The translations under genes were made by a program, and so were the position numbers. This document shows, in pieces, positions 12,321 to 23,407 of a stretch of 64,000 bases of DNA. Numbering within the stretch: the first letter of the stretch is position 1; every line of letters starts with the position of its first letter. Below the pieces are notes generated by a model. The model did no database searches and was not told where the DNA came from. It saw only the letters and a program-made list of their open reading frames with translations. This DNA comes from Podocnemis expansa (lineage: Eukaryota; Chordata; Testudines; Podocnemididae), in the NCBI GenBank assembly GCA_007922195.1, contig ML682008.1, positions 2,034,552 to 2,098,551 of the forward strand, given 5' to 3'.

Positions 12321-13113
12321 ACCTTTGTCAAGGCTTTTTCCCCACTCTGGCACTCTGAGTGCAGAAGGTGGGGGCCCGCAACAGGCCAGAAAAGCCACTG
12401 GCCTTAAAGCCTGCTCCTAAAAGTCTCCAAGGCCTCCAATTCCTGGCCTTGGAGTGGTATTGCTGTCACCACCCAAATGCAAAAAAACCTCTTGAGACCC
12501 AGGAAGGCGCACTTGGGAATTCCTCCCTGTGAGGTACTTGCAATCCTGTTTATTCCTCTCTCAGGAAAGAGACTGGACCCCAGCTGCAATACGAGCTGGA
12601 ACTGGAACATGTTTCCCTCTAGTAGCTGCCTGTGCAGTCTGAGGCACGTGCACACAAACCTCTTGCCTTTCAGGACACAGAACCAGAACTTACTTAAAAG
12701 GTAAACTCTTTAATCAAAAAGAACAGATAATAAACACAGAGCGTTGCTTCTCTGGGAACTAACTTGGGTAGTTACAGGGTAGTGGGAGGGGGTACATGTG
12801 CTCAGCACAGAGAAATCCAAAAAACAAGCCAAAAACAAAGAAAATACCCTGACCGCGTCAAAATAAACATTCCCTGTTCTACCCACGCCTGGTCAGTACC
12901 AAACTTGACTTATCTCTGGTAAGGATGTTGCTGGATTCTTCCTCAGGCCCCTCTAGCCTCCTCCTGATCCTTCCAGGAGCTCTGCTGCATCCAAACAGGC
13001 CCAGGCCAGGCTGCTGTTACCATTCAAAAACCTGTGCTTCGTTCCTATTGGCTGTCCTGGGACTCACTGACCAGATAGTTAACCCCTTCCTCCCCAAGGG
13101 TTACTACAACCTT
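12321..13113. mobile_element. Solo LTR with 5-bp target duplication ACCTT
   Basis: Element 12326-13108 (783 bp) begins TGTCAAGGC and ends GGTTACTACA, so it has TG...CA ends. It is flanked by perfect 5-bp duplications ACCTT at 12321-12325 and 13109-13113. That combination is the hallmark of an LTR retroelement reduced to one LTR by recombination. The opening phrase about 'CCCCACTCTGGCACTCTGAG' matches LTRs I know as common in turtles. An AATAAA at about 12729 fits a plus-strand poly(A) signal, but orientation is not settled because both strands read TG...CA. No internal gag or pol region lies nearby. Confidence 0.85.
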
Positions 13114-13342
13114 ATTATCTCTTTTTGAATGCCACTGAAAAGGGCCGGCAGTGGAGACCTGCGTTTAGTGTCTTCAGGATCAGGACCAAATGCTGCTCAC
13201 ACAGAAGCATGGTGACATCATCATCCATTTAAATGACAGCCAGATTGGGCACTTTGGTCCATTCTCGCTTCTAAACAGACTCCCCAAATAGCGGTTTGTA
13301 TAGTTACAAGAAATAGACATATAAGGCCTGTAGCCTGAAGAC
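13114..13342. other. Short unique spacer
   Basis: Between the solo LTR and the next element. Nothing recognised. Confidence 0.5.
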
Positions 13343-14426
13343 CTAGGGTATGTCCACATGTCTTTTTTATTCTGAAATAACACTGGTTATTTCAAAATAA
13401 AAAAGATTAGGTCCACACAATGTTTTCTTATTTTGAAATGATGGAGCCCGTCATTTTGAAATAAGACCCGTCGTTTCGAAATGGCTTAAACTGCTTTCAT
13501 TTCGAAATGGTGGTTATTTTGAAATGGATCATTTTGAAATAACACCGTTCAGACATGTTATTTCAAAACAACTGTCATTTCGAAAAAAAGGGTCTGACCT
13601 TCCTGGCCAGGGTGCTGAGTGGAGGTGCAGGGGGCTGGTCGCCAGCCCAGCCAGCTTCCCCCGCTGCTGCTTCCCCTTGCTGGGAGCAGGGGGAGTTGGG
13701 GCTCCCATTGCCGCTTGTGAGTGGCGAGGGGAGGGGTGCCAGTTTCCCAGCCCTTCGCAGGCTACAGAGCTGGGGCGGGGGGCAAAGCCAGCACCCGCCG
13801 CTTGCACAGACCGGCATGCCCTGAGCCTGGGTGGCAGGCAGAGTGGGTGTCTGCACCCTCTGCCCCTCCAGCTGCTGCTGAAGATTGGGCGGCGAGGCAG
13901 AGTGGGGGGTGCTGCTCCTTCCTGCCAGGCAGCCGCCCCACAGCCACCCCGAGCTGGGGTGGTGGGGAGACCGGGGTGCTGCAGGTCCCCCTCGCCGGGC
14001 TTCAGGGCAGCCCAGCCAGGGAGGAGAGCCAGGTGCCAGTTCCTTCCCCCTGCCCGGCTTCAGGGCAGCCCCGGCTGGCTTAGCCTCCCCGCCCAGGGTG
14101 CCCCACACTCCCTCCCCCCACAGCGCCTCCCCCGCTGCCCCAACAGCAGCGGGGGACAGCAGGGCAGGGGGATCCAGGCAGGGGATTGGCTGGCAACATG
14201 GCCCTGCCAGGGGGCCATGTTGCCACACCTCCCATGCTGCCCCTCTCCTGAATCAAAATAGCATGTCCATATGCAGGGCATGCTATTTCAATTTCAGGGT
14301 GTCCCTTATTTCAAAATTAAAAAAAAATTCAAAATAAGTCATTTCAAAATAAGGCTTTTATTTCAAAATGACTTATTTTGAAATGACTTATTTCAAAAGA
14401 AATCTCTGTGTCTGGACATAGCCCTA
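13343..14426. mobile_element. TTCGAA-palindrome MITE with GC-rich core (1.08 kb)
   Basis: Element 13346-14423, with left end GGGTATGTCCACATG and right end CTGGACATAGCC, flanked by 3-bp duplications CTA. The outer 250 bp on the left and 160 bp on the right are built from TTATTTCGAAATAAC-like palindromes, many with the CpG mutated to TG or CA. The core, about 13600-14230, is very GC-rich and contains two copies of GCTTCAGGGCAGCCC. The core is open in almost every frame on both strands (up to 245 codons), as expected for stop-poor GC-rich DNA; I do not call a gene. Near the right end the modules AGCATGTCC and 'TGCCCCTCTCC' are shared with the elements at 28162 and 28976. Confidence 0.85.
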
Positions 14427-16379
14427 GAGAGAAGGCTTGTTTGTGAACAGAGAATAGTCCAAAGTGACTTGAAGACTCCTGGTAGCCAGAGGCTTCATAC
14501 TGCAGGAAGCTAGCCAACTGTCACTGAGCAAGGGAAAATGACCAGCTGGCTCAGGCCTCATTTGCATGTCATGGTTAAAATATAGTTAAATGTTGAGATT
14601 AGGGATAATAAAATTCTGTTATCACTGTTGGGAAAAGAAAGTACCAGAGAACTACCAAATGTGCCTGGGCTTAGGCAGCACTCTGACTGAGACCACAGTT
14701 GGGCACAAGTGGGTAAGTCAACCCGGACGGCATTGAAGGAAGGTGAAAGAGATTGCTTCTTGGAGGGCTATTCTGGTGATCAGGTGAGCCTGTATATGCT
14801 ATTGATGTTCCATGTTGAATCTTCAAAGTAAAGTTTCAAAGCAAAAGACTTTGAAGCAGTGGATGGAGCAGAACTGAACGGTCTTCAAGGTGGTGGTCTG
14901 TACTGAGCTGGGGTGGCTTCCAGGTGCCAACACCACCTGGCAGAAGGATTACAGACAGTATAAAGTATAAATTTGCTCTCTCAGTTATGCATACATATAT
15001 TGAAAAGAAAAGCCATAAGAAAAAACAAAGGTAGATTGATTCACATTATTACATCTTTGGGTTTTTATTATTTTTTTCTTTGTTCCAGTATTTGTATGAG
15101 ATATAGTTCAGTGATAGTATAACTGAGTTAATTCTGTGGTTTATTAGATTGGTAAGGAGGAATTTGTTATGATATACTAAGGGCTAGATTTGTTTTGTAT
15201 AAAATGAGCTAATGGAATTTAAACCTCTGTGGATTTGAAGACAAATAAATCCTGTAAGAAATTCTGAAAATGAACGTGGTTTGCTGATATGTAAGTTGAG
15301 AGAGTTCACAGAAAAATCTGATAATCAGCATGTGTTATGGCTAAGTTATATGATTTCCTTATTCAAGCCAAGTAGTACCTGAGTCCTCAAGTGCTCTCTC
15401 TGATTTCATTGGTGCTAGCAGATGCATAAAGTACCAGTCAATGTGAAGAATGGTGTCACGTTTTAGATCATTACGTTGACAAAACTCTCAGTAGAGTTGT
15501 AATGATGAAGTGATAACTGTTTCCATTTCAGAAATAACTGAATTTCCTGTTTTAAAGGAAAGTATTTAGGTTGGTGTACTTCCTATCAAGCAACAGATCT
15601 GTGCTTCTTTCTTGTGTGTCATGTAACAATGAATTTATGACAACTAGCTTCATTTGCCTACTTCATGCTTTCTCAACTGCTTTCCATTTGCTGAGACCCA
15701 TGAAGTGAAACAGAGTGGCTTCCATTTTTATTTTTAAAAATTTTATCAGTGGAAATACTTCACAGTTGCATAAAATTATGGGCTGTGAGCATTTTTCAGC
15801 TTTTACTGGATTAAATTTTCAGACTTTCAGAAATTACATGGGGCTCAGACGATAAGTATTTAATGACAGCAGACATGAAAATATAAAAATAACTCGTGAG
15901 TAGTTCCAAAGACTTCACATGTGTAAAGGTATGCATGATCAGAATCTGCAACAGATGACAGGCCCTGGAACCTAGTTTTAATAAACACATATTTTGCAAA
16001 TCCAGAACGGATATTAACATATATACTTATGCATCTCTGGAATCAAACAGGAAGTCAAAAGATAAAAATTGTATATGCTATGCAGTATGCAGAGGAAAAC
16101 AGTCAATCATTTGAATCAGATTTCATTTGTCTTTGGTATGAATGGGATATACATCACTGCAAAATGACAAGTCTATTCCTTTATGCATAGTCATTGTTCT
16201 CTCATTCTCTTTTTGTTTGAGGCATACAGGTTATTTAAAAGATATATTAGATCTGACTCATGACAATGGGAAACTTCTCAAATGGCATGGTGTTGTCCGT
16301 TGTGTAATTGTCGGCAAGTTATGGGGAGTTAGGGCTCCTGGGTTCCTCTGATCATAACTCCCTCCGTACCATCTGGGAA
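14427..16379. other. No recognised gene; unique AT-rich DNA
   Basis: No repeat, exon or RNA gene recognised. Low-GC and complex throughout. Confidence 0.5.
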
Positions 16380-16720
16380 GGACATTACAGTAATGATCCT
16401 GGTATGCACAGTGTAATTCACCAATTAATATGTGAGATTTCAAATGAAAGCCAGGATCATAATAGCCATCCAAATCATTGTGAAATGTATGCATATATTC
16501 AATGTGAGGACTTACATATGCGTACAGAAAATACATTACTGAATTCTGTGTCAAGGCAGAGCTGACAAACAGGTTTTCTGCCAGACAAAAGATGGTTTTT
16601 CACCTGTCTGTTCATTGACATGTAAATTAAGCATTGTAAATCAACATAGTCAATGCCTCATTTACATACAAGGTCAATGGGAGAATGTGAAATCAACAGG
16701 AAAGCCACACGCTGGCAAAT
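16380..16720. promoter_or_regulatory. Candidate conserved non-coding block
   Basis: A repeat-free stretch of complex sequence with clustered homeodomain- and POU-like words (ATTAATATG, ATGCATATATTC, CATTTACATA, TGTAAATTAAG). It carries stops in all frames. Nothing proves function; conservation is inferred only from texture. Confidence 0.2.
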
Positions 16721-17780
16721 AAACCAGTGACAGGTGGTTGTCTTCACTTGGAGAGCAGACAGTGTACTTTGGGGCTATAAGCAGAAGGCCAGGAAGATAT
16801 CCATTTATCTTGCACCTGCGCATTGAATGGACAGCATCTTGATATTCATGAAAAAAGAAGCTCTTGGTTGAAAATGGCACAGAAGATGTTTATAGTGAAG
16901 TGAACTTATTTAAACTAGAGGTTAGCTTATTAAGTTTAATCTTGAGAAAGAGTGTTGCAATTTATTTTTCCATGTACCTCGTTTCCATTTTCTTTATGAC
17001 CTCAATCTATGATGATAAATTTATGGCTGTTTGCATTTTAAATATATCTCACCACTGTGGTACTAAGTGCTGAAGCTACATTGAATCATACAGCCTGGGG
17101 TTTGCATTGTCCGCTGGGGAATAGCAGATGGGCTGGTATTTCTGTGGGTGTTCAGTGGAGAAGAGACTGCAGTATGGGGAACAATTCAAAGAGGCTCAGG
17201 AATTAGTGTGGACCTATTATTAAAGTGCTAGGAAAAGTGAGGGATGGTATAACCAGAGCCGGACTAGGAGTCCTGTGGGCCCTGGACTATCCATTTTTGT
17301 CGTCGTCCCCCCCAACATCTAGGGATGGGGCAGCACTTGGCAGGGGTCTGAGGCCCACAAACCAGCCAGCGTTGGGTGCAGGTGGGTAGTGGTCAGCCTT
17401 GAGGGGACCCAGCGGGTGATGGAGGGGACCCAGTGGGTGATGGAGGGATGTAGCATCCGTTTCTACAATCTGTAGCTCAAGGCCAACTGCCAACCTCTGT
17501 ATGCCCTCATTTAGCCACCTGCAAACTAGGTATAACAACATCCATCTCCCTGACAAGAGTCAAATGCTGTCATCAGGGTTTGTAAAGCAGTTTGGGATTC
17601 CTTGAGGAAATAGGATTTATAAGAGCAAAATATATTTATTTATTAATAATTACATTAGGATGCATTTACATGGTCAACAGGGAAAGGTTTGGATTTACAA
17701 ATATCGCTTTGTGCTGAAAAGGATACATGATATAGTGTAAAATGACTGATTTAGCTGTAAATAACACCTCATAACACCAT
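16721..17780. other. No recognised gene; small tandem duplication at about 17401-17444
   Basis: At 17401-17444 the unit GAGGGGACCCAGYGGGTGAT occurs twice in tandem. The surrounding sequence from about 17253 (AGAGCCGGACTAGGAGTCC) is GC-richer and may be an old repeat, but no ends were found. Confidence 0.5.
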
Positions 17781-18175
17781 GGCTATGTCTACACGGCACT
17801 TTTATTTCGAAATAACACTCGTTATTTCAAAATAAAAGAAATTAGGTCTACACGACGTTTTCTTATTTCAAAAAGACGGATCCCATCCTTTCGAAATAAG
17901 AATCGTCATTTCGAAAAAGTAAAACCTGCCCCCCCACCCATAACGGCCATTATTTTGGAAGGGGTATTTCGAAATAATGCTGTTTAGACCTGTTCTTTCG
18001 AAACAACGCCGTGTAGACCTGTTGTTTCAAAAGAACTGTTCGAAACAACAGGTCCAAACAGCTTTATTTCAAAATAACCATTTTGAAATAACAGCCGTTT
18101 GGATTGCAGGCTTTCCCTTAATTTGAATTAACATTTTGTTAATTCGAATTAACTTATTTTGAAATAAGGATTTTA
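17781..18175. mobile_element. TTCGAA-palindrome MITE, right end missing
   Basis: The left terminus GGCTATGTCTACACGG is intact. The interior contains repeated TTATTTCGAAATAAC and GTTGTTTCAAAAG palindromes plus GTTAATTCGAATTAAC. The sequence stops matching near ATAAGGATTTTAT at about 18175 with no matching inverted terminus, so about the last 20-30 bases of the element are lost. Confidence 0.75.
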
Positions 18176-19167
18176 TTATACAATGCAAACCCCAGCCTGT
18201 ATGACAAATTTGGGGAAAGGGCAAAGGAAACAGTTTGAAGAGGCTAATTATTATAGCCCTTAAGACTGTTTTGATGAGGAGGCTTCAGCCAAAGTGTGCA
18301 TGAGTTAGCTTTTTTCCTTCTATCCCTGAAATTCAGCTGACAATGACACAAAGGTGACTTACTGGCTTAAAATGAGCATATTTTATGCCATGCTTTGCCA
18401 AGAAGAGCTCCTCTGATGGTAGTTTGGCTATCATCAGTCACCAAGGGAGATCAGCCTTGCCTGTCTCTCAGAAAAAAAGACTGAGGGCCCAATGAGTTCA
18501 TTCCTCATCTTGTCTGGATGTCTTATCTTCTCCTCCCACTATAAAGGGGAAATGGAAACTACTTCTGGTGCATTGACTTCACCTCCACTTCACTCCAGAG
18601 GCCAAGGAGGGCACCAAATAGTTTTCTGGGGAAAAACGGGTGAGTTTAAATGAAAAGTCTGGGACCACACATGCATCCTCCCCCAAATACCCTCCACAAC
18701 ATAAGGCAGAAAGATAACACGACCCTAGATGTACATTTTCATAATAAATCTAATTTTGCAGTGAGAAAATCGGCAGCTTGTCTCCAGCTTGAAAACCACT
18801 TATACTCTTGAGCAAAGATATTTTAAAGATTTTATGGATGGGGAAAAATGAGTTTTTACTCTTTCCAAAGTTTTCATTATAAAATTGGAGGAAAATGCTA
18901 ACCCCCTCCTCGTTTTTATTCCCTCCCCCTCTTCCCACTGGGGAAGTAAGGAGAGGAATAAAGAAAAATTAAGTGAATACAAGTAACAGTTTCACTTTCA
19001 AGTGTCATTGGTAAGTGTAAAGGCAATACTCCCTCTCACTTTTTAATCCCCCCCCCCCCCCGATGAAATAACACTGACTATTTTCCTCTCTGGAAATAAA
19101 GTGTGCTTTTTCTCCATTTTGTGTTACTTTTTTTTTTTTTTAAATCTCCCTACCACTCTTTATCCAC
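18176..19167. other. No recognised gene; poly-C run
   Basis: Unique by eye. A run of 14 C lies at 19048-19061 and a run of T at about 19129-19141. Confidence 0.5.
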
Positions 19168-19576
19168 TCAGGCTATGTTCACACACAGGGGGTTATTTCG
19201 ATACAAGTTGTTTCAAAACAACTTGTATCGAAATAAGGCATTATTTTGAAATAAGTTAATTCGAATTAACAGTTTGTTAATTCGAATTAAGGAAAAAAGC
19301 AGGAATCGAGATAGCAGGTTCAGACAACAGTTATTTTGAAACAAGTCACTGTTGTTTCAAAACAACATGTTCAGATGGCATTGTTTCGAAACAATTGTTT
19401 TGAAACAACGTTGTTTAGTCCCCACATGGGGTTTAAGTTGTTTCAAAACAATGCTGTTGTTTCGAAACAACGGAACCCGTTATTTCAAAACAACAGTGCG
19501 TTGTGTGAACATGGCCTTTCTTATTTCGAAAACCTCTGTTGTTTCGAAATAAGACTGCTGTGTGAACACACCCTCA
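19168..19576. mobile_element. TTCGAA-palindrome MITE, TTGTTTCGAAACAA subfamily, copy 1
   Basis: Element 19171-19573, with left end GGCTATGTTCACACACAGG and right end CTGTGTGAACACACCC, flanked by perfect 3-bp duplications TCA. The interior is a series of palindromes centred on TTCGAA, mostly GTTGTTTCGAAACAAC, plus GTTAATTCGAATTAAC. The same interior in reverse order fills the element at 29690-30064. The 147-codon open frame at 19336-19779 is an artefact of this repeated interior. Confidence 0.88.
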
Positions 19577-20305
19577 GTGAGAAAAAGAGAATGAGGGGAG
19601 GAGAGAATGAAAAATTAAATGGCAAGAATGGGATTTTTTCCTATCAACGTTTCAAAAATGTTTTCTTTTACGTTTTACTGAGAAGCTTTTCAAACCAAAA
19701 TGACAATTTTCACAGTGCACAAGTACAAACAAAATTGATGCATCTTTATAAATTAAAAAACAGCAGCAAACAGTTTTGACCAGCTTTATTCAGGACAACT
19801 GTAAAAAGTGTTTTATTTTGTGGAGAAGATGTTTCCTTCTCCTTAGATCAGTGGTTGGCAAACTTTTTTCCTTGGGACCCAGTTCCAGACACCTCTACCA
19901 TGTGGTGACCCTCCACTGAAAAAGGCCAGAAAATTGAACAGTGACCATGGCTGTGGTGGGGATGGGCTGCTCCCCTCACCAGAGCAGCACAGGCCAGCAG
20001 GGGAGCGAGAGGCAGCCCCCCCCAGGTGCAATGCCGGTGCCATGACTCAGTTTCTTTGTAACTTTGATGACCACTGATCATGGAACATGCAGAGGGTGAT
20101 CCCACATGCCATGCTCCTGTCTCAAATCAGGAAGTATGTCAAGTCTTTAAAATTGCATGTAGTAGCTTGGAGTATATGTGTCGGAGCTCTCTGCAAATGG
20201 TGGGGTGTCTGGGTGGAAAATGAGATGGAAGTGCTGAGGCAGGAGGAGGAGAGAGCCAATGCCAGGCTGGAAAGAAAGGTCCTGGAAGTTCCTATCTGCT
20301 GCTGA

Positions 20306-20770
20306 GCCTGTGCTAGGGCTACCAGATACCAAAGCCTGAAAAGGAGGACAGGGAAGTATGAAAAGGAGGACACATGGAGAAAATGTAGTATTAATGTAAT
20401 ATTCTTCTGTTTTTAGGGGGCCCTGGAATGCTTCCCCCTAAAAATAGGGTGTTCGCACGGTTCCCTCTAAGCTATGCGCATGTGCGTGCGCACACGTCAT
20501 GAAACCTGTGAACACAACAAAATAAAGTGCACACAAAAAAATTCAATAGTGCTAAGAATGGTGCTCACAAAGAAATTTTTTTGCACACACAACCTATGAA
20601 TAATTTGAGGGAATATTGGTTCCAGGGCATTCCGGGATACTTTACCTCCTGTAAGTAAAAAGCCAAATAAAATCATGTATTTTTAAAATGCCTGTCGTAT
20701 GGAGGATGTGAAGGTAAAAAGGAGGATATGACCTCCTTAGCCTGACATCTGGTAAAACCTAAGCCTGTCC
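20306..20770. mobile_element. hAT-type element with nested insertion (TAGGGCTACCAG family)
   Basis: The left end TAGGGCTACCAGATACC is at 20314 and the right end GACATCTGGTAAAACCTAA stops at about 20762. Flanking 8-mers are GCCTGTGC and GCCTGTCC (one mismatch). The related element at 27214-27503 aligns across the whole length except for a segment at about 20457-20625, which begins GGTTCCCTCTAAGC and ends with the inverted TTTGAGGGAATATTGG. That segment is a younger inverted-repeat insertion; its own duplication was not resolved. Confidence 0.7.
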
Positions 20771-22320
20771 AAGTCCCTCCAGGTCCTGCTCCATTATCCA
20801 CTGTCCAAACCCAGGAACTGAAGCAACCCCTCTGGGTTCACTGTCAGGTCTGCTCTTCACTTGCTCCCTGAGTCTGCATGAGTTTTCATGAACACACAAT
20901 TGTTCACAACATTGTGACTGAAGGGGTGCTAGCCCTCCCTACTTGGTCTGGTGACCTCTGGCAGTGTGCATAAGGCAGAAACACAACAGGGCTATCCATT
21001 CTCCTTTAGACTGGGATCTTGTTATAACCTGTGTTACTTCACAGGTTCTGCTTAACATACAGAAGGTCCTGGGTTCAATTCCCAGGGGGTTGGACTCAAT
21101 GATCTCATGAGGTCCCTTCTAGCCCTATGGTTTGGTTTGGTTATAATACTCTGTTTCACTCTGCTGTGGGGCATAGTAATTTCCCAGGCCTGCAGTGAGA
21201 TTTGAGGCAGTGGCGAGCTTTAGTGCACCACAGACCTTGTTCCCCAGTAAGGGTAAGTCATCCTCCTGGAAGGCCAGGTTTCTGTACAGCTTAAACTTCT
21301 CCTTCCAGCAGATCCATCCCTGAGTTGGATTTTATTCTGCAAAATCTTGGGCTCAGGTTTTCAACCAAATTCCATGGCTCACATTGCTGGCTGCTGTGCT
21401 GAAGAAAACTCACAGCTCAGATACTACTGCCATGTTTCACCTGCAGATAGCAAAGCTGAATGCAGGTTAAGCTGAACACGTGGAGTTTTATTAAACCCTG
21501 TGCAATCCTCTGCCTGTGTGGCTCAGTGTCTCCCAGTCTAACTCCCCAAGTTCCCTCAGTGTCCCACCCATAGCAGTCTCAATAAGGAACATGGGCCCTC
21601 TGACTCCAGCTCCACTTATCATGATATACCATCAACAACAGCTCTATAGAACTCAAGGTGTTAACCTTCCCACTTTGTTTTGCTCCTTTGCACAGATGAA
21701 CCACAATGGCATCATTGCCTTTAGGGCCCTGTGAGACCATGAATATCACAGTGGGACCATGAAGACTGATAATTAAAAAGGGGAAGAGAAAAGTAAACTG
21801 TTCTAGTAGGAGCCTGTGTTAGAAAGGATGGTATTTTTATTAAAATCTACAAGTAATAACTTTTTTTGCAAGCTAGGGAAGTCAACCCACTGAAAAAAGA
21901 AGCAAGTCCTAATTTGTAAAAATAACTGCAACTCCCTACCCCCAAAAGCTCCCAGAAATGGTGGTATAAGCAGATATCCAAAGATTTTTTCTTTTCCTCA
22001 TTGGGTCTATTGCTAAAAAGCTCAAAGGTTGCTTGCCAGCGGCCTCAGTTCTTTTCATGTGATCAGGGGATGCAAGCTGGAAGCTAAAACGGGCCTTTCA
22101 TCTGTGATCTGTGAATAACCCTCAGTCCCTCAATCACTTGAGAGAAGCCTCCAAAGGGACACAGTGAGTCAGAGAGAAGGCATAGCGATTGCTTGAATGA
22201 CCATTAGCACCTCAGCGTTTATCCTAATGACATCTTTTCACATCCCTGGCTTTTGTCTCGGTGCTCTGCACTGAAGGCTCATACTATGTTAGGACATCTC
22301 CCCTCCCCCCAGCTCTTTGG
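20771..22320. other. Interior of the hAT-bounded block, no gene recognised
   Basis: Apart from the SINE at 21035-21135, the sequence is unique by eye. The open frame at 21516-21734 is short and resembles no known protein. Confidence 0.45.
21035..21135 (+). mobile_element. tRNA-derived SINE with CR1-type tail (partial head)
   Basis: Contains a tRNA-like T-arm CCTGGGTTCAATTCCCAGG (polymerase III B box GGTTCAATTCC). It is followed directly by GGGTTGGACTCAATGATCTC and AGGTCCCTTCTAGCCCTATG, which is the 3' tail of CR1. This fits the CR1-mobilised SINEs of cryptodiran turtles. The A box half of the head is degraded or missing. Confidence 0.7.
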
Positions 22321-22449
22321 AGAACAGCATCCGCTGGCAGGAGAGGCCCCTCCCTTCCCCATGAAGCACCAGTGCCATGACCCAGTACCTTACAGTCTGC
22401 AACCCAGTACTGGGTCGCGACCCCAACTTTGATGACCATTGCCTTAGAT

Positions 22450-22722
22450 CATAGAATCATAGAATCATAGGGTTGGAAGGGACCCCACAAGGTCATCTAG
22501 TCCAACCCCCTGCCAAAAAAAGCAGGACCACTCCCATTAGATCATCCCAGTCAGTGTTTTGTCCAGCTGGGACTTGAACACCTCCAGAGATGGAGATTCC
22601 ACCACCTCCCTAGGCAACTTATTCCACTGCTTCACCACTCGCCTAGTAAGGAAGTTTTTCCTAATATCCAGCCTGGACCGCCCCAGCTGTAACTTGAAAC
22701 CATTGCTTCTCGTTCTGCCCTC
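22450..22722 (-). mobile_element. CR1 LINE 3' end
   Basis: Begins CATAGAATCATAGAATCATA, the reverse complement of the ATTCTATG repeats that end CR1. It continues with the conserved 3' UTR and ORF2 C-terminal region (TCATCTAGTCCAACCCCCTG; TTTTTCCTAATATCCAGCC). The match decays after about 22722, where a 13-bp word TTACTAAATGATG is repeated in tandem. It is 5'-truncated, as is usual for CR1. Confidence 0.9.
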
Positions 22723-23127
22723 TGTTACTAAATGATGTTACTAAATGATGCTACTAAAAGATGGCCTTGTACTGATCCATTGATCTCTCAGCCACTCTTT
22801 TATGTCCCCCTCACTCTTCAGAGGTATTTTTTCCAGCATCCATGGTTCCTTTAAATGCTCTTTTCAGCACCTCTAATCTCATTTTTATATATGACGTCTA
22901 CCTGACTCATTAGAGTTTCTCTTTTTAGCGCTCCTGGTATGTGTTCTTTTATGTATCCTTCATTGTATCTATTTCCAATTGCTTGAAGCTTTATTGTAAC
23001 CCAGCTGGTTTTAAACATTTGTTACTCTGCACTGAAAATATACTGTTGTCTCAGAGACAATGCTAAATTCATCAGTCCCCAGTCTTGGACACTAAAAGAA
23101 ACAGTGAACACTTATTTTGCTTGAACC
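22723..23127. other. No recognised gene; likely decayed CR1 continuation
   Basis: Phrases such as TCATTTTTATATATGACG suggest diverged sequence between two CR1 copies. Nothing else recognised. Confidence 0.4.
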
Positions 23128-23407
23128 ACAGAATCATAGGGCTGGAAGGGACTCCATAAGGTCACCTAGTCCAACCCCCTGCTAAAAACAGGACCACTCC
23201 CACTAAATCATCCCAGCCAGGGTTTTGTCTAACCAGGCCTTAAATGTTTCCAAAGATGGATATTCCACCACCTCCCTAGGTAACCCATTCCAGTGCTTCA
23301 CCAACCTCCTAGTGAGTAAGGTTTTCCTAATATCCTATCTCAACCGTCCCAGCTGTAACTTGAAACCAGTGCTCCTTGTTCTGTCTTCTGTTACTACTGA
23401 GAACAGC

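Larger units (their letters stand above)
19841..22449. mobile_element. 2.6-kb hAT-bounded block, probably composite
   Basis: The outer left end CAGTGGTTGGCAAAC starts at 19849. The outer right end TTTGATGACCATTG stops at 22441. Both are flanked by the identical 8-bp duplication CCTTAGAT (19841-19848 and 22442-22449). A second, nearly identical right end, CTTTGATGACCACTG, occurs inside at about 20058-20072 and is not followed by CCTTAGAT. The block holds a CR1-tailed SINE and another hAT element. The simplest reading is that two related hAT copies moved together with the DNA between them, or that one long element contains a duplicated end. No transposase was recognised. Confidence 0.65.

Noticed and set aside
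13524..14261. 245-codon open frame on the plus strand
   Set aside because: It lies in the GC-rich core of a MITE where almost all frames on both strands are open; the composition (Gly, Pro, Ala, Arg, Ser) and lack of any domain indicate an artefact.
19171..19573. Regularly recurring palindromes that look like a CRISPR array
   Set aside because: The spacing is irregular, the units are self-complementary transposon interiors with inverted termini and a TSD, and the genome is vertebrate.
19336..19779. 147-codon frame with repeated Phe-Glu-Thr and Gln-Asn-Asn words
   Set aside because: The words come from translating TTGTTTCGAAACAA palindromes of a MITE.
21060..21100. Possible tRNA gene
   Set aside because: Only the T-arm and B box are present and a CR1 tail follows directly, so it is a SINE.
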